A stretch of DNA of 64,000 nucleotides from the IMG/VR virus record IMGVR_UViG_3300037516_001233, positions 90,850 through 154,849 of that record, one strand, 5' to 3'. Below the pieces are notes generated by a model. The model made no database searches. It was given only the letters and a program-made list of their open reading frames with translations, and was not told the origin of the DNA. The position numbers and the translations under genes are program-made. This DNA is from a virus. Of the stretch, positions 52,530 to 61,111 are shown one piece after another (position 1 is the first letter of the stretch; each line of letters begins with the position of its first letter).

Positions 52530-53108
52530 GTGTTTACATTAACAATTATTATCATGGCTATTGTCATGATTTTGGCTTACAAGGCCAGAACTTACGTTCA
52601 ACAAGAACGGTGCAAGAATAGTGCAACCCCTGCGGGTCGCAATGCTCAACTTGCAGCATCCTTTGGAATGGAAGAGTTTGGCACTGATTATTGTGATCGT
52701 TGTGACGAAGAAAAGCACATTAGGCGTTTCTTTCATCAACAACACGGGTGGATACTTTCACTTTGTGTTAAATGTGATAAAGAAAAGAAGGAGGTACGTA
52801 ATATGCGTACATTTTATAAGAACAATGCATCTGTTATAGATGTGTTAATTGCTGCTTTGGTAGCCACATTCCTAGTAATAGGAGTAATTAAAGTTGCTCA
52901 ATTTGTACATCAAGAATCACCAACGTGTGTAGTTGCATCGGTAACTGCTAAGCAAGGAGATACTTTGTGGGGCATCTCAGAGGAACATTGTCCAGATCAC
53001 CTGCGTACAGGCGAGACTGTATCTATTATTTCAGAAATGAATGGTGGAATTGGCAACGTTCGTGTTGGTCAAGTAATCAACTTGCCATTCAAGAAAGGAG
53101 GTAACTAA
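52530..53108 (+). CDS. Membrane protein with zinc-knuckle and LysM domain, GTG start (192 aa)
   Basis: TTAGGAGG decides the GTG at 52530. An N-terminal transmembrane helix (FTLTIIIMAIVMILAY) is followed by a Cys-rich cytoplasmic-type segment (DYCDRCDEEK and LCVKCDKEK), a second transmembrane helix (VLIAALVATFLVIGVIKV) and a LysM repeat (VTAKQGDTLWGISEEHC...GETVSIISEMNGGIGNVRVGQVINLPF). The LysM part probably reaches the cell wall side and binds peptidoglycan. An excellent internal site, AAGGAGG before the ATG at 52803, could also make a shorter protein with the second helix and LysM only. An in-frame CGG (52608) is read as Arg. Confidence 0.75.
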   Translation: MFTLTIIIMAIVMILAYKARTYVQQERCKNSATPAGRNAQLAASFGMEEFGTDYCDRCDEEKHIRRFFHQQHGWILSLCVKCDKEKKEVRNMRTFYKNNASVIDVLIAALVATFLVIGVIKVAQFVHQESPTCVVASVTAKQGDTLWGISEEHCPDHLRTGETVSIISEMNGGIGNVRVGQVINLPFKKGGN

Positions 53109-53109
53109 G

Positions 53110-53616
53110 ATGGCTACCAATTACAACAATGAGTTTTGTGTTCAGTGCGAAACATTCACCTACAAGGGTGATGGTATTCGTTTAGAGCACAATGGATCTT
53201 GGCGGACATTCTGTACCACATGTGCAGCTGCTCGTCAAGCCAATAAGAATACTGCTGTCTCGAGGGCAGCGTATAGAAATAGGCAACCAAAACTATTTAC
53301 TGAGGAGGTAAAAGAAATGAAGGAACAAACCTTCAGGCCAATGACGGACAGGCAGGTTGCGTATATACGTGACTTGTTTGCTTATAACAAAGAATATATG
53401 ACAATTGATGAGCAAGAATCTCTTGTCAGTAAGATGAAAGGTCATATTGACGGTTCTGCTGTATTGTCTATTGTTTGGGCCGGCAAAGCCATTGACAAAC
53501 TTAAGACATACAGGGATCACACAAAGTGGTTCAGTCTTTTGAACTACTATGCAAAAGGCTTGCATTTAAACCAAGAACTCAAGATAGTTCCAATAGAAAA
53601 AGGAGAAGAACAATGA
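53110..53616 (+). CDS. Zinc-finger-containing protein (168 aa)
   Basis: Residues 9-40 hold CVQCETFTYKG and FCTTCAAAR, a treble-clef or ribbon-like zinc site. A basic linker follows, then a helical domain (TFRPMTDRQVAYIRDLFAYNKEYMTIDEQESLVSKMKG...AIDKLKTYRDHTKW). An internal GAGGAGG followed by an in-frame ATG at about 53316 suggests that the helical domain could also be made alone. An in-frame CGG (53203) reads as Arg between W and T. The ATG is coupled to the previous gene. Function is unknown, with nucleic-acid binding likely. Confidence 0.65.
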   Translation: MATNYNNEFCVQCETFTYKGDGIRLEHNGSWRTFCTTCAAARQANKNTAVSRAAYRNRQPKLFTEEVKEMKEQTFRPMTDRQVAYIRDLFAYNKEYMTIDEQESLVSKMKGHIDGSAVLSIVWAGKAIDKLKTYRDHTKWFSLLNYYAKGLHLNQELKIVPIEKGEEQ

Positions 53617-54251
53617 AGGATTACACAATAGAGTACTACTCATGGTGGATTGACTATATGTCGCCAACACTGTTGGATGAGACGCAACTTTCATCTATAC
53701 GACATCGGAAAACATCTGCATTAGAAAAACAGGATAAAGACTGGTTTGGTGCTGCTGTGAATAAAATCTTAAATATAAGATACAGCAGTAAGCAACATAC
53801 AGATTTAGTAGACTTTGACCGCCGTTTACTAGGGCGTTTAACAGAAGAATTTGTTGCTGATACTCTTAAGCAAAATGGCTGGATAATTAAAGAACAACCA
53901 TCGGAAGAACTATTCCCCAAAGAGGGGACTAACACAGTTAACTATGACATATGTGCTTCTTGGAAAAATAACCAAGAACGACATATTGAAGTTAAAACAT
54001 TTAGCAATGGTACTCCTTTCGTTCATTTAAACTACAAGATGCACTGGAGACTTACATCCCCAAAATTTGTTAACAAACATAAACATTGGTACTTTGCTTT
54101 TGTTTTCAACGCAGAGATCTATTATGTCAGAAGTAATAATATAAAATTCAGTGGATATGTTAACAATTTAAATTGTCCTCGAATGAAATACTTGTGGGTA
54201 GTAGATCCACAATGTCTCACTAAAATTAACTCAGAAAGGAGTATATCATGA
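53613..54251 (+). CDS. PD-(D/E)xK-like nuclease (212 aa)
   Basis: GAGAAGAA precedes the ATG at 53613, which overlaps the previous stop (ATGA). The core GRLTEEFVADTLKQNGW (Glu on the first helix), NYDICASW (Asp) and RHIEVKTF (ExK) spells the PD-(D/E)xK active site in order, at about residues 75-130. The rest is strands with WYFAFVFNAEIYYV. Such proteins cut DNA as restriction-type, repair or recombination nucleases. Cleavage of host DNA or recombination with RecA are both conceivable. An in-frame CGG at 53706 reads as Arg. Confidence 0.75.
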   Translation: MKDYTIEYYSWWIDYMSPTLLDETQLSSIRHRKTSALEKQDKDWFGAAVNKILNIRYSSKQHTDLVDFDRRLLGRLTEEFVADTLKQNGWIIKEQPSEELFPKEGTNTVNYDICASWKNNQERHIEVKTFSNGTPFVHLNYKMHWRLTSPKFVNKHKHWYFAFVFNAEIYYVRSNNIKFSGYVNNLNCPRMKYLWVVDPQCLTKINSERSIS

Positions 54252-57200
54252 GAGTGTTTCAAGTCACAGACCACGCTACAGGCGAGGTATACACTATAGA
54301 TGCAGAGTCTGCTTCTATTGCAGGTCAGGCTTTCCGAAAGGAAGGCAAGGCAGTAACAATCACCCCAATCACCCCAATCAACGATAACCAGGAGGTAATC
54401 ACATTGGACACCACAACAACCACAAAGAAGGAGGCAGAAATGCCAAAGGTACACAACAGACACAAGAACACAGCACCACCAGATGCTGTCTACATTGGCC
54501 GAGGTAGCAAGTGGGGTAACCCGTTTGTTATTGACAAACATGGCTCACGAAGCGAAGTCATCGCCAAATACGAGGAGTATATCTTTGGAAAGCCAGAGCT
54601 TCTTGCACAACTGCATGAGCTTAAAGGAAAAGACGTGGTGTGCTATTGTGCACCGCAAGCATGCCATGGGGACATTTTAGTTCACTTGGCCAACAACCCT
54701 GAGGAGGGAACAAACATGGCAACAAAGCCAACCTATCACATTGCATTTACTGGTCACAGGCCAAACAAGATTGGAGGTTATGATGAAACTAGCCCCAAGC
54801 GTTTTGCACTGCGTCAGAAAATTCAAGAAACATTGCAGCGTGCTGTAGTGAAATATGGAACTACTCATCAAATAGTTGTTATTTCAGGTGGTGCTCTTGG
54901 TGTAGATCAAGATGCTGCTCGAGTTGCACATAAGATGAATATTCCATTCATTGTGGCACAACCATGCAAGAACCATGAGTCACGTTGGTTTAAGGAATCT
55001 CAAATTAAGTATCGCAAGATGCTTGAGCTTGCACGTGAAGTTGTTCTTGTTAGCAACGGTACATATGACGAACTTGGTGCTCAGTGCATGCAGGATCGCA
55101 ACATATGGATGGTTGACCACTGCAATGTGTTGATTGCTGTCTGGGATGGAAGTTCTGGTGGCACAGCAAACTGCGTCAACTACGCAAAGAGTGTAAACAA
55201 ACCAATTGTCTACATCAACCCAAATGATCTTGGTGGTGGTGGCGGAGAACCTGTCAACACACCAAATGACCCTAAGGAGGGATTAACAATGGATATCAAT
55301 CCAGAACCAATCAACCCTGAGGAGGGACCAATAATGCCAAAGAAAGTTCGGCCACCGGCAGCTGCACTCAAGAAGTGCGAAATGCTCAGCCCTGAAGAGC
55401 TGCAGTGGATCACCAATAAGTTGGAGGAAAACATTCTTCCACACTTGGTAGCTGACGTAAGTAACTATGCAAAGGGTCGAATGAGGACTTGGTTGCCGTA
55501 CGAAGCTCCATTGGATGCCCCCAATTCAGCTACTCGCCCATTCGTCCCAGGACTTTTGGATGATGAAATCTGGCAGTGGATCGTGGACCTGTGTGCTAAG
55601 CTTGGATTTAAGGCAGAAACTGCTTTGATCAGCAAGGGGGGGAACATCAAGCCCCATCGTGACACAACGTATGCAGCTGCATGGGCTATGGGCATCAACC
55701 TTGGTTCTTGCAACTGGCACATCGCATCAAGTCGTGAGATGGCATCACCTGACTACACAATGGACTTAACTGGTGGAGAAGTCTTTGCCTTTAACTCAAA
55801 GCACGTGCATGCTGTGACTAATGCAGACTCAGAGCGTTGGGCTATTAACGTATGGGCAATTGCTGACACCAATGCTGCACGTAATGCTGATGTTCGAGGT
55901 CGTCTTGAAACAATGCTCGAGAATCATCCAGAAGTGGCTGAATTCATCGACTATCACCAACCAGGTGCTAGTAAAACAATTACCGAGGAGGTAAATAAAA
56001 TGGACACCAACCCGGTGAACAAAACAACCAACCCTAAGGAGGGAAAGAAAATGATCAAGGAATACCTTGTTCGCACACCATCACTCATCGAGAGTGCAAC
56101 TGTTCCTACAGAGATGGTGTATAGTCGGATCATTACAAACGATCCTGAGTATGCCTTTGGTGCAGAAACTGTAAAGCCTGTCCAAGTTGGATTTGGCGAT
56201 GGCAGGTCTCTCGTTATTGAAACAACTGATCCCGGTGGCTACCACTGGTTTATGTTGGACCACATGTTTGGCAATCAACCGTTTGCTATCAACATCACTC
56301 CATATGAAAGTCCATTTCGCTTTCCCGGAATGCCACCAGAACCACAACGCGGTGCTCTTGCAGGAGACCACAAGCCTCAAGAAGTAGTATTCGGCTGGGG
56401 TGACTTTGATGCGGAGTACATGATTCGAGTCAAGGGGCACAAGTCAACTAAGTACTCAGACATGTCTGAATACGGATTGGCAGTAGGTAACTCTGCAAAG
56501 ATGACCAAGCGTTTGACTGAGATCATTCGTGCTGCTCGTGGTGGCATGGTCAACATCAAGGGCAAGCACAAGATGGCTCGTATCCTGGTGCTTACGCACT
56601 ACGATATCTTGGACTTCTTCCCTCATCTGAGCACAGAGGAAGTTGCAGCTATTACCCTTGATGGCATTAGTCTTATTACAGACGACTATGCCAAGAAGAT
56701 ATATCGTGCCAACAAGCACTTACCAGGTAAAGCAAAGTATCACACACTTAAGGGCATGGAAGATCGCAAGGTCACAAACCACACCATTCGCGTGGTTACT
56801 AACATCAACGGAAAGCCAGGAATGGTAAAAGGTAATGCTTTGTCCGTGCCTAAGGATGCAATGCTTGCCCGTTTGCGTGAGCGTGGAATGATCTCATCTA
56901 CTCAGGTAGTTGACATTGTGACAACGGTAGACAACTTTAAGCAGGAGTTTGGAACAGATGGAACTTGGGAGATCATTACTCTTGAGCCACATCATGGTCC
57001 AGGAATGGTTAAGACAAATGACCAAACTCTTGCTCAGTTCAAGGGCATTGAAGGCATCTTTGAGTACAAACACCTGCTTGAGAACTTTAAGACTGTTCTA
57101 GACAATGCCTATAACAACATGGTTGAAGGTAAAGACATTGAGTGGATGCAGCACATTGTTGCCGAGCGTGTTGTCAATGAGGCTGATAAGTTTGCTGCCA

Positions 57201-58654
57201 TCAAGGGTGGTAAAGTTACCAATAACATGAATAAAATGATTGCAAGTTTGCATGAAGTTGGATTGGATATTGGAGTTAGTCAGACTCTTATGTTCATGCG
57301 TGCACAAGGCATTAAGAAGATGTTTCTTTCAAAGAATAAGGAAGAAGGACTCAATTGGCAAGCTAATGCTCGTGAGAAGAAAGCCTTTGTCTTTATGCCA
57401 CATGCATACCGTGCATACGTCATGACCAAGGAAGTATTGTGGCTTGCCGGCTATGACATTGACTTGGATGACAAGCAATCCTTCTACCATGAAGAGACTC
57501 AAACATTCTGCATGCCGGGAGTAACTTGGGCTAAGATTCAAGGTAAACTTGGTGGTGCAGACTTGGATGATGAGGTCATGATTCATGAGCGTCGTTATGT
57601 CCGGCCTGATGGTTCAGTTAACCCACTAGTGGCATTCTTGGTTCGTACGCCTAACGACTGGGCTGAGTTTGCCATCTTGGATCTAGCTGAGCCAGGTCCT
57701 ACATTCTTGAATGAAGGTGACATCCCAACTATCCACTCAAAGGATCTTGCTAAGTTCAAGCGTCTCTCTGTTGCTGGATCGCTGCCATCTGCAACCATTG
57801 GATCAAACCGTCCTGCACCTGCAATATGGGACTGGGACAGTTCTGTGTACAACTATGCAACATCATTCCTCAAGAGTGGTGGAGTTGGCGGACAAGTCAA
57901 GACCAAAATGCTTCAGTACGGTATCAATAACGTGCCGTTTGCTAGTCTCCCTTGTGCAAATGAGGACATGATCGATGCACTGCAGCAATGCAAGGGTACA
58001 GATGATGACCTTAAGGTACTGGCAGGCTGGTCCGCAAATGCCACAATGCAAGTGCTCCAATCTCGCAAGATGGACTCTTACTGGTGGTATAGCCGTAACA
58101 TGTTTGATACAGCTAAGGCACTCAAGAAGAATCATGGCCTTGGATGGTGGCACAAGCCTCTCGACGAGAAGCAATCTCCTATTGTCCAAGAATTCATGAT
58201 CCCTCGTGAAGAGATGGTCCGTGAGACACATCAGGAAATGATCAACTTCCTGAACCGTAATATCATGGAAATCCCTGAACTAGAGAACATCTTCAAGGAC
58301 AAGAAGCAGGAAATGCACTACCGTAGACTGATCACTCAAATCAGTAAGCTGTTCATAGTTCCCCAGAATCGTGATGCACACGGCAATTTGACAGAAGTCA
58401 CCAAGAGCCATGTAGCAGACCATATGCAGGGTGTATCTATCCAACTGCTTGAGCGCATGGAAAGCTACGAAAAGCGTTCTGATGTGGAGCAAACCAATCT
58501 CCATATCTTGCGCATGGTTCGTGCTTCCTATCTTGTCAAGCAGGGTTACCCAGGTGCTAACTATGACCGTTGGTTGTACACAGCAGCAAATGACTCTGAC
58601 ATCATCATGACCGATTACTTTGTGCGGGCCTTGACCTGGTTCCGTACCAAGTAA
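54248..58654 (+). CDS. 1468-residue multidomain ORF: DUF4326, SLOG, oxygenase-like and a large unknown domain
   Basis: Four units are visible. Residues 65-156 are DUF4326-like (YIGRGSKWGNPF...CYCAPQACHGDIL). Residues 157-347 are a DUF1273/SLOG-type Rossmann fold (IAFTGHRPNK, VVISGGALGVDQDAA, VLIAVWDGSSGGTANCV). Residues 363-584 are oxygenase-like with PHRD, KHVHAVTN and ERWAINVW. Residues 602-1468 are an unrecognised domain. The joints carry strong ribosome sites followed by in-frame ATG codons at 54440, 54716, 55289, 55334, 56000 and 56051, with NP(K/E)EG-type linkers. The ORF may yield one polyprotein, several internally started proteins, or both. Several CGG codons are present, read as Arg. 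Confidence 0.75.
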   Translation: MRVFQVTDHATGEVYTIDAESASIAGQAFRKEGKAVTITPITPINDNQEVITLDTTTTTKKEAEMPKVHNRHKNTAPPDAVYIGRGSKWGNPFVIDKHGSRSEVIAKYEEYIFGKPELLAQLHELKGKDVVCYCAPQACHGDILVHLANNPEEGTNMATKPTYHIAFTGHRPNKIGGYDETSPKRFALRQKIQETLQRAVVKYGTTHQIVVISGGALGVDQDAARVAHKMNIPFIVAQPCKNHESRWFKESQIKYRKMLELAREVVLVSNGTYDELGAQCMQDRNIWMVDHCNVLIAVWDGSSGGTANCVNYAKSVNKPIVYINPNDLGGGGGEPVNTPNDPKEGLTMDINPEPINPEEGPIMPKKVRPPAAALKKCEMLSPEELQWITNKLEENILPHLVADVSNYAKGRMRTWLPYEAPLDAPNSATRPFVPGLLDDEIWQWIVDLCAKLGFKAETALISKGGNIKPHRDTTYAAAWAMGINLGSCNWHIASSREMASPDYTMDLTGGEVFAFNSKHVHAVTNADSERWAINVWAIADTNAARNADVRGRLETMLENHPEVAEFIDYHQPGASKTITEEVNKMDTNPVNKTTNPKEGKKMIKEYLVRTPSLIESATVPTEMVYSRIITNDPEYAFGAETVKPVQVGFGDGRSLVIETTDPGGYHWFMLDHMFGNQPFAINITPYESPFRFPGMPPEPQRGALAGDHKPQEVVFGWGDFDAEYMIRVKGHKSTKYSDMSEYGLAVGNSAKMTKRLTEIIRAARGGMVNIKGKHKMARILVLTHYDILDFFPHLSTEEVAAITLDGISLITDDYAKKIYRANKHLPGKAKYHTLKGMEDRKVTNHTIRVVTNINGKPGMVKGNALSVPKDAMLARLRERGMISSTQVVDIVTTVDNFKQEFGTDGTWEIITLEPHHGPGMVKTNDQTLAQFKGIEGIFEYKHLLENFKTVLDNAYNNMVEGKDIEWMQHIVAERVVNEADKFAAIKGGKVTNNMNKMIASLHEVGLDIGVSQTLMFMRAQGIKKMFLSKNKEEGLNWQANAREKKAFVFMPHAYRAYVMTKEVLWLAGYDIDLDDKQSFYHEETQTFCMPGVTWAKIQGKLGGADLDDEVMIHERRYVRPDGSVNPLVAFLVRTPNDWAEFAILDLAEPGPTFLNEGDIPTIHSKDLAKFKRLSVAGSLPSATIGSNRPAPAIWDWDSSVYNYATSFLKSGGVGGQVKTKMLQYGINNVPFASLPCANEDMIDALQQCKGTDDDLKVLAGWSANATMQVLQSRKMDSYWWYSRNMFDTAKALKKNHGLGWWHKPLDEKQSPIVQEFMIPREEMVRETHQEMINFLNRNIMEIPELENIFKDKKQEMHYRRLITQISKLFIVPQNRDAHGNLTEVTKSHVADHMQGVSIQLLERMESYEKRSDVEQTNLHILRMVRASYLVKQGYPGANYDRWLYTAANDSDIIMTDYFVRALTWFRTK

Positions 58655-58711
58655 TAAATAGCTTTCATTCTAAAAAGGGATGTGAGTTTTGGATAGTCCA
58701 ACAGACTAGGC

Positions 58712-58868
58712 TTCTGCGCTGTCACAAGTAAAGGGGTCTAGTCTGTACTGGATTCTAAAATCTACCGTGAGCAAATCCGCTTACAAAGTAAAGGGGTGTA
58801 GTCTATCTACATTCTAAAGTCTTTCGTTAGCAAATCCGCTAACAAAGTAAAGGGGAAAGTCCCCACAG
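58712..58868 (+). repeat. Three tandem hairpin-and-tail elements in the leader of the 58889 gene
   Basis: AAGTAAAGGGG occurs at 58726, 58786 and 58845, giving a period near 60 bp. The second and third copies are preceded by hairpins with AAATCC in the loop (GTGAGC-AAATCC-GCTTAC; GTTAGC-AAATCC-GCTAAC), and these keep pairing although bases differ. The third copy adds a GGGG/CCCC hairpin. A fourth copy is at 59341. Structured RNA leaders or protein-binding sites are likely. Confidence 0.65.
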
Positions 58869-58888
58869 TTATCTTAGGAGGTAACCCA

Positions 58889-59302
58889 ATGTCCACAATA
58901 CTCAACTTCTGGCTAAACACCAGCCCAACCAAATCAACCGTCTGGCTCGTCGACAAGAGCGGATTGCTAAAAGGCTCAGTCTTTGTAAACCTCGAGTCTA
59001 CACAGGCTCGTGACATCCTTGTTGACATTCTGCGGAATGCCTATACAAAGGGTGTTTCATTCGAGTTGGCTGTCGATGTGAAAGACATCAACACAGCAAA
59101 GCCAACAGCAATGAACCTTCGCGTCGACCTTGACACGGTCCTCAGCACTATGGTTCAAACGGTAAAGGCTGAGCCAAAGCCAATCGATGCTAAAGTCTTG
59201 TCTAAGGCTGAAGCATTGCTTGCTAACTTGGCTACCTTGCCAGCAGTAGAACGTGTTGTTGTTGCCGGTTCGGCTAACGACGACGACATCCTAGCGTTCT
59301 AG
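58889..59302 (+). CDS. Small early protein (137 aa)
   Basis: TTAGGAGG precedes the ATG. The first 90 residues form alternating strands and helices (STVWLVDKSGLLKGSVFVNLESTQARDILVDILRNAY and GVSFELAVDVKDINTAKPTAMNLRVDLD). Then comes a Lys/Ala-rich linker and a helix (VLSKAEALLANLATLPAVERVVV), ending in acidic DDDILAF, which resembles the tails of single-stranded DNA-binding proteins. It may bind a replication partner. Codon 49 is an in-frame CGG followed by A (59033). Confidence 0.65.
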   Translation: MSTILNFWLNTSPTKSTVWLVDKSGLLKGSVFVNLESTQARDILVDILRNAYTKGVSFELAVDVKDINTAKPTAMNLRVDLDTVLSTMVQTVKAEPKPIDAKVLSKAEALLANLATLPAVERVVVAGSANDDDILAF

Positions 59303-59337
59303 GGTGCGACCTGAGCAAGTCGTAAACTGCTCACCAT

Positions 59338-59380
59338 CGGGGTTAGTAAATCCGCTAACCAAGTAAAGGGGTAAAATCCC
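59338..59380 (+). promoter_or_regulatory. Hairpin leader element, fourth copy
   Basis: GGTTAG...AAATCC...CTAACC followed by AAGTAAAGGGG and a GGGG/CCCC hairpin, as in the tandem array at 58712-58868. It directly precedes the TTAGGAGG site of the gene at 59407. Confidence 0.6.
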
Positions 59381-59406
59381 CAGAGTTACCTTAGGAGGTA
59401 ATCACT

Positions 59407-59598
59407 ATGGCTAAGAAAGCCAGCACCGTCCCATCCACCTACTCAATCTGGAGTCTTATCAGTGACGATTCTCGTCGTGCGTTGGTTCAAATCCATCGTG
59501 CGAACGTAGAAATCGAGCGGGCACAACGCCAGTTCAAGAAATCTGCTTCAGCAACACCTCTTCAGGTCGCTGCTGACAAAGCATTCTTCGGGCTGTAG
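59407..59598 (+). CDS. Small basic protein (63 aa)
   Basis: TTAGGAGG precedes the ATG. The protein is a short, basic, mostly helical chain (SIWSLISDDSRRALVQIHRANVEIERAQRQFKKSA). A DNA- or RNA-binding role is possible. An in-frame CGG followed by G lies at 59518-59520. A strong terminator follows. Confidence 0.6.
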   Translation: MAKKASTVPSTYSIWSLISDDSRRALVQIHRANVEIERAQRQFKKSASATPLQVAADKAFFGL

Positions 59599-59612
59599 AC
59601 ATCCTTGGGTTT

Positions 59613-59669
59613 GTACGGAGTCAGGTTTCCTTCGGGGAACTTGGCTCTGTACCTACTCGTTTTTTTTTA
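59613..59669 (+). terminator. Strong Rho-independent terminator
   Basis: An 18-bp stem with four wobble pairs (59613-59630 with 59635-59652), a TTCG loop, then CTACTCG and nine T. It ends the transcription unit of the two preceding small genes. Confidence 0.9.
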
Positions 59670-59680
59670 CTCACTCATCA

Positions 59681-59739
59681 GCGACCCTTCGGGTCACTTC
59701 TTCGTTCGTGCTTCTTCGAAGCCTCGACAACGAAGGAAA
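59681..59739 (+). ncRNA. Possible structured RNA after the terminator
   Basis: Two nested structures are visible: GACCC-TTC-GGGTC (59683-59695), then CTTCGTT (59700-59706) with AACGAAG (59729-59735) enclosing GCTTC/GAAGC. The rest of the 296-bp gap to 59895 holds A/T-rich DNA and the ribosome site of the next gene. Function is unknown. Confidence 0.4.
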
Positions 59740-59894
59740 GGGGTGGGTGTTCGGTTCGCACTAACCTGCTAACCAACTAAAAAAAATTCTTATAGGACCC
59801 AAACTTAGGCCTGCGGATAATAGCGCCTAAATTACACAACCTATATACACATCTATATATCTATACAAAGAAAGGGAACTAGGAGGCCCATTAT

Positions 59895-60122
59895 ATGAAA
59901 AATTATAACTTTACAATTACAGAAGATAAATCAGCAACACATCAAAATCAGTGCATCCATTGTGGTGAACATAATACCATTGTACTTTCTGCTCAAGGTT
60001 TAGCGGATTGGCAAGGTGGAATGTTTGTTCAAGATGCCTTTCCAGAACTTCATCGAGATAAATGTGAGCTTATAGCCACAGGTATTCACGACAAATGCTG
60101 GAATGAAATGTTCCCTAAATAA
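59895..60122 (+). CDS. Small Cys/His protein (75 aa)
   Basis: CTAGGAGG precedes the ATG. CIHCGEHN (residues about 20-27), HRDKCELIA and HDKCWNEMF supply Cys and His for a likely zinc site. The rest is short strands and helices. It resembles small phage zinc proteins of unknown role. Confidence 0.6.
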   Translation: MKNYNFTITEDKSATHQNQCIHCGEHNTIVLSAQGLADWQGGMFVQDAFPELHRDKCELIATGIHDKCWNEMFPK

Positions 60123-60127
60123 ATCGC

Positions 60128-60204
60128 GTGTCACCTCCTACAAAGTAATGGGGTGGGTGGTCAGTTGATCGATCACTCACCTCATTCCAAGGTGGCACAT
60201 ACAA
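60128..60204 (+). promoter_or_regulatory. Structured leader before the gene at 60229
   Basis: GTGTCACCT (60128-60136) pairs with AGGTGGCAC (60190-60198), and the inside holds a further stem and a CAAAGTAATGGGG that resembles the tail of the 58712 repeat. It is followed by AGGAGGAG. A structured RNA leader is likely. Confidence 0.45.
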
Positions 60205-60228
60205 TATCTCTACAGGAGGAGAAATAAA

Positions 60229-60447
60229 ATGACAAACACATTCAATGAAAAGACAACTATGTTCTTAGTTGACTTTGAAAACAATACAATTATCAACTAC
60301 GGCGAATCCGAAGAAATGGTTACCCAAATGGACCAATCTCACGGGAATCTATTCGTAGTAGGTTACCAAAACCTAACTGAACACATGAAAATTCAAGTAG
60401 CATTTTCAAACATGCTTGAAGAAGCATATAAGGAAGAAGACCAATAA
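60229..60447 (+). CDS. Small acidic protein (72 aa)
   Basis: AGGAGGAG precedes the ATG. The chain opens TNTFNEKTTMFLVDFENNTIINYGESEEMVTQM, then NLFVVGYQNLTEHMKIQVAFSNMLEEAY. It looks like one alpha/beta unit. Its stop overlaps the next ATG (TAATG). Function is unknown. Confidence 0.6.
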   Translation: MTNTFNEKTTMFLVDFENNTIINYGESEEMVTQMDQSHGNLFVVGYQNLTEHMKIQVAFSNMLEEAYKEEDQ

Positions 60448-60689
60448 TGAAAATATTTATAAACCGTCTACGTTGGCTTTCAGCTGGCATATACCTAGGA
60501 ATGGCATTGTTTGCGTGGCTTGCGCAAGATAATGACAAAAAGAAAAACATAAATTGGGATCTTATTCCCTCTAGTCCTGGCACTGAAGCATATGAACCCG
60601 ACGATCGAAAGATTGATATCGACACAGATATGCCCGGTCAATGGTCTAGTTATAAACACAATCACAAGAAAGCAGAAAACAATGCGTAA
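60447..60689 (+). CDS. Small protein with a hydrophobic N-terminus (80 aa)
   Basis: A short hydrophobic helix (WLSAGIYLGMALFAWLA) near the N-terminus could anchor it in the membrane or serve as an uncleaved signal. The rest is charged and polar, probably disordered (YEPDDRKIDIDTDMPGQW). It is translationally coupled on both sides. Function is unknown. Confidence 0.55.
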   Translation: MKIFINRLRWLSAGIYLGMALFAWLAQDNDKKKNINWDLIPSSPGTEAYEPDDRKIDIDTDMPGQWSSYKHNHKKAENNA

Positions 60690-60810
60690 ATTTATAAACA
60701 AAAACATCCAAGCAATTGGAATCGTACTCACAACTATCTGTTTTGTTATCGGTCTTCTCGCCGGCAACAGATTCGGAAACAAACTCACAAAGGTAAAGGT
60801 ACTTTCATGA
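60682..60810 (+). CDS. Single-pass membrane peptide (42 aa)
   Basis: The ATG at 60682 overlaps the stop of the previous gene. The peptide has a basic start (MRKFINKN) and one transmembrane helix (AIGIVLTTICFVIGLLAGN), then a short basic end. Its stop overlaps the next ATG (ATGA). Confidence 0.55.
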   Translation: MRKFINKNIQAIGIVLTTICFVIGLLAGNRFGNKLTKVKVLS

Positions 60811-61109
60811 AAGAAATTACATACATGCAATCGTTAGAACTTATTGATCTTGCGGCACAAGAAAACAGGCTCTATCATCATAATGGGGGCCAGGCTTACA
60901 TTCGTGTAAGTATGGATCTCAATGTCCTTATGATTATCGACCACACCTATAATAACCGAGTAAAGCTTGAGCTCATGGATGGTACTGCATACTTTATTGA
61001 ATGCAAAGACTATAACTGGTCTCACTCTAAGCGTTTGCGTGAACACTCTACCACTATGGTTGAATGGTACACAAAGCATACTCAACTTGTAGAGTTGGAC
61101 TTGGTATAA
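60807..61109 (+). CDS. Small soluble protein (100 aa)
   Basis: The ATG overlaps the stop of the membrane peptide gene (ATGA). The chain alternates strands and helices: YMQSLELIDLAAQENRLYHHN, AYIRVSMDLNVLMIIDHTYNN and RVKLELMDGTAYFIECKDYNW. I do not recognise it. An alpha/beta regulatory or adaptor fold is possible. Confidence 0.6.
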   Translation: MKEITYMQSLELIDLAAQENRLYHHNGGQAYIRVSMDLNVLMIIDHTYNNRVKLELMDGTAYFIECKDYNWSHSKRLREHSTTMVEWYTKHTQLVELDLV

Positions 61110-61111
61110 CA

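Noticed and set aside
54122-54541. A 139-codon minus-strand frame
   Set aside because: It is antisense to the nuclease and the multidomain ORF and is rich in Cys and Leu from reversed codons.
58712-58868. A CRISPR-like array
   Set aside because: The spaced repeats are few, are not identical, differ in their stems, and the spacers resemble one another; a leader-type RNA repeat explains them better.
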